From assembly GCA_035691065.1 (NCBI GenBank), contig DASSJT010000126.1:1-7098 (forward strand): a stretch of 7,098 bases of DNA, in the 5' to 3' direction. This stretch comes from DASSJT01 sp035691065 (lineage in GTDB: Bacteria; Actinomycetota; Actinomycetes; Actinomycetales; Dermatophilaceae). The notes beneath the pieces are model-generated. The model searched no databases. It worked only from the letters and a program-made list of their open reading frames with translations, and had not been told where the DNA came from. The stretch's first letter is position 1, and the number at the start of each line of letters is the position of its first letter. Positions 1 through 5,740 of the stretch are shown here, in pieces. The position numbers and the translations under genes were made by a program.

Positions 1-5
1 TGCAG

Positions 6-653
6 GTGCGGGCCGTGGCCGTGGGCGGTGGCCTGATGCTGGTCACCAACCTGGTGCTCGTGGCGTGGGCGGTCGCACTCCGCGGCGGACGGATGGTCCT
101 CGGGACGCGACCCGACGGCAGGTCCGCGCCGAGCAGTCGGACCCACGACCTGCGGCTGCTCCTCGTCGCCGGCCTGGTCGGCAGCGCTGCCGTCCACGCC
201 GCGGTGGTCCCTGAGCACCTCGACCAATGGCCGGTCGCGGGGGCCTTCTTCGTGCTCCTGTTCCTCGTCGAGCTCGCGCTCGCACTGGCAGTCCTGCTGA
301 GGCTGGACCGACTCGTGCTCGTGGTGACGGCCTGGGTCTCGGCCGCGACCTTGCTGCTCTGGCTCGTCTCCCGGAGCGTCGGCCTGCCGTTCGGGCCCGA
401 GGCGGGGGTATCGGAGGCCGTGGGACTGCCCGACGTGGCCTGCTGCCTGCTCGAGCTGGTGACACTCGCGGCAGCCGTGATCGTGCTGCGTCGGTGGAGC
501 CGACCGCCCCGCCAGTCGGTCCACTCCTCGCACGCCCGAGCGATCGCGGTGCTGTGCCTGGTGGCGATCACGACCCTCGGACTCGGCGCCACCGAGGTCG
601 GCTGGCTCCACGCCTTCGGGACGCCCGGCGAGGCCATGAGCCACGGGGAGTGA
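6..653 (+). CDS. Six-helix integral membrane protein of unknown function
   Basis: A 215-residue reading from GTG at position 6 ends at TGA 651-653. Hydrophobic stretches lie at about residues 4-25, 49-68, 77-98, 102-122, 141-161 and 178-198, giving roughly six transmembrane helices in the cytoplasmic membrane. Short basic segments (RGGR at 26-29, RRW at 162-164) separate some of them. Two patches look like conserved motifs rather than plain hydrophobic filler: HAAVVPEH (64-71) just before helix 3, and GLPFGPEAG (126-134) followed by an acidic residue pair region before helix 5. I have an impression of similar uncharacterised actinobacterial membrane proteins but cannot name a family or function. 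The frame is open to the left edge and only five bases precede the GTG, so the true start may lie outside the window. The gene is convergent with the GH65 gene, 160 nt away. The coding call is secure from codon bias and hydropathy; the function is unknown. Confidence 0.8.
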   Translation: MRAVAVGGGLMLVTNLVLVAWAVALRGGRMVLGTRPDGRSAPSSRTHDLRLLLVAGLVGSAAVHAAVVPEHLDQWPVAGAFFVLLFLVELALALAVLLRLDRLVLVVTAWVSAATLLLWLVSRSVGLPFGPEAGVSEAVGLPDVACCLLELVTLAAAVIVLRRWSRPPRQSVHSSHARAIAVLCLVAITTLGLGATEVGWLHAFGTPGEAMSHGE

Positions 654-813
654 GAGAACCTGTGCTTCTCCGGAGCACTGCTCTGTCGTTGAGCGACTGA
701 GGCAGCGCGACCGTCGTTTCTTGCATGAGCGGACACACCTTCGGGATGCGGCGAGGGCTGGGCGAGCCGGCCGTCGCCACGGTGGGCGCTGGTCCTGGTG
801 GGGACTCCGAGTC
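654..813. other. Convergent intergenic spacer
   Basis: This 160-nt gap separates the stop codons of the membrane protein (+) and the GH65 gene (-). I see only very short self-complementary pieces, such as GTCG/CGAC around 686-698. There is no convincing stem followed by a T-run in either direction, so no terminator is called. Short open frames crossing it have poor codon bias and are not supported as genes. Confidence 0.5.
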
Positions 814-3519
814 TCACTCGCTCGTCTGCGTGAGGGCCAGCTCCCCCACGATCAACGGGAGGGTGTCGGTAGCACCCACGGCGACCACTCGCGCGAAGCG
901 AACGGGACCTCCGTCGTTGACGAGCCGTGTCTCCAGCCGCTTGCCACCGACGATGCCGAGCGTGCGCCAGGTTTGGCCGTCGGTGGACACCTGCACGCGG
1001 GCGTCGGCACTGACCGTGTGGCGTGTGACGCCCTTGTCGCCACCGGGGGGTGGTGGGTACGTCGTCAGCGGGTTGCGGCTGAGCGTGACCGCACCGACCT
1101 GCTGGATCGCACCCAGGTCGACGGTCACCTTCGCGCTTGCTGTCTCGCCGATCCACTGCGTGGTGACCGTCCCGTCGTCGGCGGCCTCGGCGGGCTCTGC
1201 GGTGTCCGGGTCCGCGGTCGCTGGCCGGCACCGGGCCAGGTTGGTCGTGGGCGACAGGTCGGGACGGCGTGTGGGCAGCGTCATCGTCGAGCGCAGCAGC
1301 GCGGTCCCGGCGGGCGACTCGACACGCACGGGGCTACCAGACACCAGGCGCACGGTGGTGTGTCGCGGTCCGACGGCGACTTCCAGCACACGACCTCGCC
1401 AGTGCAGGGCGCTGGCAGTGACGCCGTTCAGCTGCGGAGGAAGACTCGGGTCGAGGTGGACCCGGTCTGCGCGCCACCGGAACCCGGTGTAGCCGTACAG
1501 GAACTCCTGGAGGAAGCCGCCGGTCCCGGTGGTGAAGGTGAACGCACCGCCGCTGCGCGACTCCGCGAACTGGTCGTACGGCGGGCGCAGGAACGGGTCG
1601 ACGCTTCGGCGGGTGAAGCTGAATGCCGCACATCCCGGCGTGCCGAGGGCGGAGGTCACGATCGAGTGGATCGCGTCGGTCATGGACGGCCCACCCGGAT
1701 CCGTGCGTGGAACGTAGTAGTCGAGGTCCGCGGCGGTCGTGTCGTGCGACTGCTGGTGCTCCCACGGGTAGGAGAGGAGGGTGACGTCAGCCTGCTTGAC
1801 GGCGTTGCCGGGGTAGCCGGCGTACTCGGGATGCACGCCGGTCTGCGCGTCGAACAGGATCCTCAGCCCGCGCGCGACCCTGGTCCAGCTGGCGTGCGCG
1901 GGCCGGCCCAGCTCGCGGGCGGCGGCGCGTGCGAAGCGGAGCGCGCGTGCGGCGGACATGTTCGTGTACACGCTGTCGTCGACGCCTTCGGCGTACTCGT
2001 CAGGCGGGATGATGTCGCGGATGCTGTAGGAGCCATCCGCGTTCCGCGTCGCCCGGTCCGCGTAGTAGTCGGCGATGCCCTTGAGCATCGGCCAGCCCCG
2101 GGTGGCCAGCCAGTGCCGGTCTCCGGTCGCCAGCCAGAACTGGTGCACCGCGAGCGAGATGTCCGCATTGACGTGGATCTCCAGCTTCCCGGTCTTGGCG
2201 AACGCCGGAGTCTCCTCGCTGCCCCGAAGCGCACTCTCCCACGGGTACCGGGCCCCCCTCCCGCCGGTCTTCGTCGCGTTGGCACGGGCCGCCCGGAGGC
2301 GGTCGAAGCGGTAGCGCAGGCTCGCCCGGGCGATGGTCGGGTGAGTGGCCAGCAGCGAGGGGTACATCCAGGTCTCGGAGTCCCAGAACACGTGCCCGTT
2401 GTATCCGTCGGAGGAGAGGCCGCCCGGCGAGGGTGCCCACGGAGTGTTGCTGCGGACGCTGGCCAGCAGGGCGAAGTACGACGCCCGCACCTGCCGCTGC
2501 AGCCGTGCGTCGCCCGAGACCAGGATGTCGGAGCGCCACAGCTGTGCCCAGGCTGCGTCCGAGGCGCGCCTCAGGCCCGCGTAGCCACGCTCTGCGGCGT
2601 CCCGCGAGGCGAGCTTCGCCCGACGGTGCGGGCGTTCGGAGTCCGAGCCGGTGGCCACCCCGACGTACTTGGTGATCGTGTACGTCTGGCCAGGTCGTAC
2701 GTCGAGGAACACTGCCTGCTTCGCGGTCAACGGGTCCTCGGAGGCCACGGCATGGACCGGGCCGCCCACCAGCGTGGACGCCTCCGTCGCACGTATTCCC
2801 AGGCCCTCGGTCGCGACGTCCACCCACTGGCGCCGGGAGTCGTGGCCGGTGCCCTTCGGGTCGAGCAGCTCGGCCGCACGGCCGTCGAGGGTGTCGGTCA
2901 CGGTCACCGGGCCACTGAACCGCGGCACCATCCGCAGCCGCACGACCGCCGCACGACGGTGGGCCCGGTCGGGCGTGACGTCGTACCGGAGATCGACCGT
3001 GCGACCCGCCGGCGAGGTCCAGGTCAGCGACGTGGTGAGCGTGCCGGTGTGCACGTTCAGGGCCTGCCGATACCCGGCGACGTCGCCTCGCGACAGCGCA
3101 TAGGTGCCGCTGCCGTCGTTGTAGGACAGGGTCGACCAGGCCGGCAGGGCGGCCCGTCGCTCCACAGGCGGCTGCGGCGGCGAACCGGGTGGGGCCGCCG
3201 GGATTCCGAGTGCGTACAGCCCGTGCACCTCTGACTGAGTGGGCAGCGGGTCGGCCTGGCCGGGCAGCCGGACCTCGGCGAACCCCTGGCCGTCGAAGGG
3301 CTGGCGACCGGCGAGGTAGCCATTTCCCACGAACGCCGGCGCCATGCCCGGGCCCCCGGGCGTCGTGGTCGCGAGCACGAACCCAGACCCGCCGGAGTCG
3401 GCACCCGGCGGGCCGGCCGCCGCGTCCTCCTGGTGCGCCGCCGTGGACGGGCCAGCGACGGCCAGACCCGTGCAGAAGAGCGCCGAAACCGAGACCGAGA
3501 CCCGCGCGCCGAACCGCAT
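814..3519 (-). CDS. Secreted GH65 alpha-glucoside hydrolase (acid trehalase/kojibiosidase-like) with F5/8-type C domain
   Basis: This 901-residue protein hydrolyses, by family inference, an alpha-linked gluco-disaccharide such as trehalose or kojibiose outside the cell. Residues 1-28 look like a Sec signal peptide (MRFGAR, hydrophobic 7-23, small-residue cleavage zone near STAA). Residues ~45-330 form the GH65 N-terminal beta-sandwich (VGNGYLAGR, 64-72). Residues ~335-680 form the (alpha/alpha)6 catalytic barrel. FWDSETW (378-384) carries Asp380, expected to bind the -1 sugar. PPDEY (505-509) carries the general acid Glu508, followed by DDSVYTN. KQAD (575-578) and the acid-trehalase-like DLDYYVPRTDPGGPSMT follow. 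QFAES (650-654) carries Glu653, about 145 residues after the acid, the spacing I recall for hydrolytic GH65 members; phosphorylases have a phosphate-binding loop there. This favours a hydrolase over a phosphorylase. Residues ~758-898 match an F5/8-type C domain (TNLARC start, DDGTVTTQW, VDLG). The start is ATG; I see no strong Shine-Dalgarno sequence. The exact substrate is not resolved. Confidence 0.95.
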   Translation of the reverse strand: MRFGARVSVSVSALFCTGLAVAGPSTAAHQEDAAAGPPGADSGGSGFVLATTTPGGPGMAPAFVGNGYLAGRQPFDGQGFAEVRLPGQADPLPTQSEVHGLYALGIPAAPPGSPPQPPVERRAALPAWSTLSYNDGSGTYALSRGDVAGYRQALNVHTGTLTTSLTWTSPAGRTVDLRYDVTPDRAHRRAAVVRLRMVPRFSGPVTVTDTLDGRAAELLDPKGTGHDSRRQWVDVATEGLGIRATEASTLVGGPVHAVASEDPLTAKQAVFLDVRPGQTYTITKYVGVATGSDSERPHRRAKLASRDAAERGYAGLRRASDAAWAQLWRSDILVSGDARLQRQVRASYFALLASVRSNTPWAPSPGGLSSDGYNGHVFWDSETWMYPSLLATHPTIARASLRYRFDRLRAARANATKTGGRGARYPWESALRGSEETPAFAKTGKLEIHVNADISLAVHQFWLATGDRHWLATRGWPMLKGIADYYADRATRNADGSYSIRDIIPPDEYAEGVDDSVYTNMSAARALRFARAAARELGRPAHASWTRVARGLRILFDAQTGVHPEYAGYPGNAVKQADVTLLSYPWEHQQSHDTTAADLDYYVPRTDPGGPSMTDAIHSIVTSALGTPGCAAFSFTRRSVDPFLRPPYDQFAESRSGGAFTFTTGTGGFLQEFLYGYTGFRWRADRVHLDPSLPPQLNGVTASALHWRGRVLEVAVGPRHTTVRLVSGSPVRVESPAGTALLRSTMTLPTRRPDLSPTTNLARCRPATADPDTAEPAEAADDGTVTTQWIGETASAKVTVDLGAIQQVGAVTLSRNPLTTYPPPPGGDKGVTRHTVSADARVQVSTDGQTWRTLGIVGGKRLETRLVNDGGPVRFARVVAVGATDTLPLIVGELALTQTSE

Positions 3520-3594
3520 GGTTCGTGCTTACGCCGCCGCACGCACCCCCGCCACACACTTCGGGGTGGGGTGAAGACACCTGGCGGCCCACCC

Positions 3595-3622
3595 TGTCCA
3601 AGGGCCTGAGGCGCGGTAGAAT
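3595..3622 (+). promoter_or_regulatory. Possible housekeeping-type promoter for luxR1
   Basis: TAGAAT at 3617-3622 matches five of six bases of the TATAAT -10 consensus and stands out in very GC-rich DNA. Sixteen bases upstream lies TGTCCA (3595-3600), a poor -35 match (three of six). If used, transcription would start near 3629 and give a leader of about 255 nt that contains the inverted repeats described separately. This is weak evidence because it rests on one hexamer. Confidence 0.25.
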
Positions 3623-3795
3623 GGAAGACGGTTGAAAACACAGCCGCCCATCTCTGGCGTGATCGCCGTGAACGTCCGGTCGGACCCCATGGCCACGCCT
3701 CGGGCTCAGACATCCGCCTCTCAGCGCAGCCAGACTCCGCAGAACTGGCAGGGCATCGGACCGGCAGGTCCTGTCCGACCGCCCCCGTCGGGACC

Positions 3796-3846
3796 GCCGA
3801 TGAAGCCCGCCCCCCTCCGCCCCCCCAGCAGGCGCGCTTCATCGGC
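3796..3846. repeat. 16-bp inverted repeat upstream of luxR1
   Basis: The left arm GCCGATGAAGCCCGCC (3796-3811) and right arm GGCGCGCTTCATCGGC (3831-3846) are complementary over 16 positions with one mismatch, separated by 19 nt. The loop is almost all C and T on the + strand. The outer 11 bp are perfect. It ends 28 nt before the luxR1 Shine-Dalgarno sequence. It could be an operator-like site for a dimeric regulator, or a leader-RNA hairpin. There is no following T-run and no gene upstream in the + direction, so an ordinary intrinsic terminator is less likely, although attenuation of luxR1 is possible. Confidence 0.7.
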
Positions 3847-3873
3847 TCCGTTGGGTTGTCGGCCGCGAACCCC

Positions 3874-3878
3874 AGGGA
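3874..3878 (+). promoter_or_regulatory. Shine-Dalgarno sequence deciding the luxR1 start
   Basis: AGGGA lies 7 nt before GTG 3886. No comparable purine run precedes the alternative starts TTG 3856 or ATG 3961, so it favours the GTG start. Confidence 0.6.
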
Positions 3879-3885
3879 ACTTGAC

Positions 3886-4617
3886 GTGTCTGACACCACA
3901 CCGACCACCGAGCGAAGTCGGGGTGCGGCGCACCACCGAACGACAGCAACGTCGCCGCGCATGACGTTGGTCCTGGTCAGTGACTACGAGCTCGTCGTCC
4001 ATGGGCTGGCGAAGATGCTCGCGCCCTACGAAAGCCGCGTCCGCATCGTCGACCCGGTGGGACAGCCGAGCGAACTTCCGGTCGACGTGGCCCTGTACAC
4101 CACACTCGCCGCGGACCAGGCGGCAGGGAACGACGTCAAGGCGCGGCACGCTGTGCTCTACACCTTGAACACGAACGCCGGCGGCCTCGCGGACGCTCGG
4201 GCCAGCGGCGCCGACGGTGTGCTGTCGACGTGCCTGGGGCCCGAGGACCTCGTTGTCGCCCTCGAACGGGTGTGTGCCGGTGACACCGTCACCGAGGTGG
4301 ACGGTGACGGCCCCCGCTCCGTCCCGGGCGAGGACTGGCCGGGACAGGCCGCGGGTCTGAGCGTGCGTGAGGCGGAGGTCATCGCCCTGATCACCCAGGG
4401 CATCAGCAACCGGGACATCGCGCACACGCTGGCGCTGAGCACGAACACCATCAAGTCGTACATCCGGTCGGCCTACCGGAGAATGAACGTGACCTCACGC
4501 AGTACCGCGATCCTCTGGGCCGTCGACCACGGGTTCACGCGGCCCCACCACGTCGGCCGGCAGTCCAGCGCGATGCCGCAGCCCCGCTCTCCCGCTCCCG
4601 CCCGCGAACGGGGGTGA
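3886..4617 (+). CDS. LuxR-type regulator with degenerate receiver domain (luxR1)
   Basis: This 243-residue protein has an N-terminal receiver-like domain (about 27-131) and a LuxR/NarL helix-turn-helix DNA-binding domain (about 156-218, GLSVREAEVIALITQG through NTIKSYIRSAYRRM). Compared with its paralogue at 4846-5496, the receiver lacks the phospho-acceptor Asp (Thr72 in DVALYTT) and the conserved Lys (Thr115 in VLSTC). It keeps only Asp33 (SDYE) of the acidic pocket, plus the beta-4 Thr93. Phosphorylation-dependent control is therefore unlikely. By family it is a DNA-binding transcription regulator, with target unknown. I chose GTG 3886 because AGGGA (3874-3878) precedes it by 7 nt. TTG 3856 gives 253 residues, and ATG 3961 gives the receiver a start closer to the paralogue's but has no Shine-Dalgarno sequence. 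The first 25 residues and the last ~25 (after DHGF) are low-complexity extensions; the N-terminal one is absent from the paralogue and the C-terminal tail is longer. A small ORF begins 2 nt after its stop. No sensor kinase adjoins it. Confidence 0.93.
   Translation: MSDTTPTTERSRGAAHHRTTATSPRMTLVLVSDYELVVHGLAKMLAPYESRVRIVDPVGQPSELPVDVALYTTLAADQAAGNDVKARHAVLYTLNTNAGGLADARASGADGVLSTCLGPEDLVVALERVCAGDTVTEVDGDGPRSVPGEDWPGQAAGLSVREAEVIALITQGISNRDIAHTLALSTNTIKSYIRSAYRRMNVTSRSTAILWAVDHGFTRPHHVGRQSSAMPQPRSPAPARERG
4601..4616 (+). promoter_or_regulatory. Shine-Dalgarno and small hairpin at the luxR1/small-ORF junction
   Basis: The run GGGGGTG (4610-4616) is the probable ribosome-binding site of the following small ORF and overlaps the luxR1 stop codon (4615-4617). 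CCCG (4601-4604), loop CGAA and CGGG (4609-4612) can pair, which would hide part of this site until ribosomes finishing luxR1 open it. That arrangement would favour translational coupling. The stem is only 4 bp, so the hairpin is tentative. Confidence 0.4.
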
Positions 4618-4619
4618 AC

Positions 4620-4823
4620 ATGGACTTCGTGATGAGTAGTCCGAGGACACTTCGGGCCGCCGTGCACCGACTCCGCGATGCTGGGTACTCAGACGCCTCG
4701 GAAGGCAACCGAGGGGATGATCACCCGGAGCACGTCCTGAGCGTCAGCACCCACGACGTGGGGTGCCGGATGCAGGTGGAGTGGATCGTGACGGTCGAGG
4801 ATCCCGAGTGCCGGCCTCTCTAG
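4620..4823 (+). CDS. Small hypothetical protein, probably translationally coupled to luxR1
   Basis: A 67-residue frame runs from ATG 4620 to TAG 4821-4823. It starts 2 nt after the luxR1 stop, with a G-rich Shine-Dalgarno run (4610-4616) directly before it. GTG 4614 is an alternative start overlapping the luxR1 stop by 4 nt. About four fifths of third codon positions are G or C by my count. The 3' half is strongly biased, the 5' half less so. The predicted protein has a basic amphipathic helix (TLRAAVHRLRDAGYSD, about 10-25), then a stretch with beta-strand character (HVLSVSTHD and MQVEWIVTVED). It has two Cys (near 50 and 64) and no signal peptide or membrane segment. The alpha-beta-beta pattern would suit a small folded protein, perhaps a partner of luxR1, but that is inference. 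I do not recognise a family, and it may be a chance frame. Confidence 0.5.
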   Translation: MDFVMSSPRTLRAAVHRLRDAGYSDASEGNRGDDHPEHVLSVSTHDVGCRMQVEWIVTVEDPECRPL

Positions 4824-4835
4824 GGGCCTACGCCC
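4824..4835. terminator. Weak hairpin in the convergent gap
   Basis: GGGC (4824-4827), loop CTAC and GCCC (4832-4835) form a 4-bp perfect stem in the 22-nt gap between the small ORF and the oppositely oriented luxR2. It could act weakly in both directions. There is no T-run on either strand, so this is a poor terminator call. Confidence 0.2.
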
Positions 4836-4845
4836 AGTCGCCCGT

Positions 4846-5496
4846 TCAGGTCTCGTCGTCCGGGACCCGGTGCCGCGCCCGGTCGGGACGGAAGCCGTGG
4901 TCGATGCCCCAGAGCACCGCCTGGCTGCGGCTGCGCACCCCCATCTTGCGATATGCGGTGCGGATGTAGGACTTCACCGTGTTGATGCTGAGGTAGGCGC
5001 GGTCCGCGATCTGCTCGTTGGTCAGGCCCTGCGTGATCAGCGCGATGATCTCGGACTCCCGCTCGGAAAGCCCGAACGTGCGGCCCGGCCAGTCGCCGCT
5101 GCCGGGCTGGGGGTCGGGCGAGGTCTCGGGCGCCACCACCTCACCCCCGTGGATGCGCTCCAGGGCGGAGACCAGCTCGTCGGCGGTGAGGTTCTTCGGC
5201 AGGTAGCCGGTCGCCCCGATGTCGAGCGCGATGTCGACGAGGGCCGGATCGATGTGCCAGGTGTAGACGACCAGATGCTTGGCCCGTGCCTGGCTGAGCA
5301 GGACGTCGATGTCCAGGCCCTTGTGGTGGGCCTGGCCGAAGTTGTCGTAGAGGACGATGTCGACGTCCTGGCTGACTGGCTCGTTGGCGACGGTTTCGAC
5401 CACCGTGACGCGATCCTCGAAGGGTTTCAGCATCTGCACCAGGCCCTCGACCACGATCTCGTAGTCGTTGGCGATGGCGATGCGCAGCGGATCCAC
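4846..5496 (-). CDS. LuxR/NarL-type response regulator with intact receiver (luxR2)
   Basis: This 216-residue two-component response regulator probably acts as a phosphorylation-controlled transcription factor. The receiver (about 4-117) has the acidic pair position as Asn10-Asp11 (ANDYE), phospho-acceptor Asp51 (DIVLYDN), beta-4 Thr79 (VVYT) and conserved Lys101 (YLPK). A short acidic/proline linker (about 122-135) leads to the LuxR-type helix-turn-helix (about 141-203), with recognition-helix region NTVKSYIRTAYRKM. The GTG start at 5496-5494 is well placed: GGAGGG (complement of 5502-5507) lies 5 nt upstream. A 6-bp hairpin sits directly before that site. The DNA-binding region matches that of luxR1 at 44 of 69 positions by my hand alignment, so the two are paralogues and may bind related sites. 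It is convergent with luxR1 and its small ORF, and divergent from the GH32 gene. No histidine kinase is adjacent, so it is an orphan within this window; its signal and targets are unknown. Confidence 0.95.
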   Translation of the reverse strand: MDPLRIAIANDYEIVVEGLVQMLKPFEDRVTVVETVANEPVSQDVDIVLYDNFGQAHHKGLDIDVLLSQARAKHLVVYTWHIDPALVDIALDIGATGYLPKNLTADELVSALERIHGGEVVAPETSPDPQPGSGDWPGRTFGLSERESEIIALITQGLTNEQIADRAYLSINTVKSYIRTAYRKMGVRSRSQAVLWGIDHGFRPDRARHRVPDDET

Positions 5497-5740
5497 AACG
5501 TCCCTCCAGGGTCGGCTGGACTGCCGACGCTACAAGGGCACGCTACGCGCAGAGCCGCGCGAAAGGGTGAAATGTTGCGCCGCCCCTTGCTCGACGCGGC
5601 CAGCCCGGGATACCAACGGGGTAGAGGGCAGCCAGTCGTCGCGCAGGGCTGACTCCTCGAGATCCCCGCGGAGCCTAGGCCTGGGCTTGCGGGGGTCGTC
5701 CCTGATCGGAGCCGGTTCCGGCGGCTGCCACCATGAGCAG
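5497..5740. promoter_or_regulatory. Divergent regulatory region between luxR2 and the GH32 gene
   Basis: This 244-nt non-coding region should carry the promoters of luxR2 (-) and the GH32 gene (+). A loose + strand candidate is TTGCTC (5587-5592) with TACCAA (5611-5616), spacer 18 nt; the match is too poor for a firm call. Short inverted repeats occur at 5511-5528, and at 5711-5722 (GCCGG-TT-CCGGC) just before the GH32 start; the latter could be part of an operator. I see no clear -10 element on the minus strand. Confidence 0.5.
5511..5528 (-). promoter_or_regulatory. Leader hairpin next to the luxR2 Shine-Dalgarno sequence
   Basis: GTCGGC (5511-5516) and GCCGAC (5523-5528) are perfect 6-bp complements around a 6-nt loop. 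In the luxR2 transcript this stem would end 3 nt before the GGAGGG ribosome-binding site (complement of 5502-5507). It may tune translation or be a DNA operator half-site pair. The stem is short, but its position is notable. Confidence 0.4.

Larger units (their letters stand above)
3520..3885. promoter_or_regulatory. Divergent regulatory region between GH65 gene and luxR1
   Basis: This 366-nt region lies between the start codons of the leftward GH65 gene and the rightward regulator. No open frame here has convincing codon bias. It holds a possible -10 element on the + strand (TAGAAT, 3617-3622), copies of GTCCG/CGGAC in inverted arrangement between 3674 and 3777, and a strong 16-bp inverted repeat at 3796-3846. 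It ends with the Shine-Dalgarno sequence of luxR1. Promoters for both genes are expected here. No leftward promoter could be defined by eye. Confidence 0.6.

Noticed and set aside
580..590. E587 in the YPWEHQQ segment of GH65 considered as the second catalytic Glu.
   Set aside because: Its distance from Glu508 (79 residues) does not fit the ~144-residue spacing I recall for GH65 hydrolases; Glu653 in QFAES fits. The coordinates given here are residue numbers of the GH65 protein, not bases.
568..780. A 70-codon minus-strand frame across the 654-813 spacer.
   Set aside because: The Arg/Ser/Pro-rich translation and lack of a ribosome-binding site or motif suggest chance.
721..3234. An 837-codon open frame on the + strand opposite the GH65 gene.
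   Set aside because: The translation is Arg/Gly/Val-rich with no domain pattern. It mirrors the strongly biased codons of the GH65 gene, whose motifs are unmistakable. Long antisense open frames are normal in DNA this GC-rich.
2000..3601. A 533-codon minus-strand frame overlapping the GH65 5' half in another phase.
   Set aside because: It is an Arg/Gly/Ala-rich out-of-phase shadow, with no motif and no ribosome-binding site.
3922..3934. A small hairpin GGTGC-GGC-GCACC in the luxR1 5' coding end.
   Set aside because: The 5-bp stem in GC-rich coding DNA is within chance expectation.
3632..3964. A 110-codon + strand frame in the luxR1 upstream region.
   Set aside because: It is Pro/Arg/Ser-rich, uses a TTG start, has weak codon bias, and runs out of phase into the luxR1 5' end. 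The region is better read as regulatory DNA.
4279..4293. A perfect hairpin GGTGAC-ACC-GTCACC inside luxR1.
   Set aside because: It lies in well-conserved coding sequence and can be explained by Val/Thr/Asp codons in GC-rich DNA; there is no sign of a separate function.
4870..5652. A 260-codon + strand frame opposite luxR2.
   Set aside because: It is antisense to a clear response regulator with a good ribosome-binding site, and its translation shows no family features.
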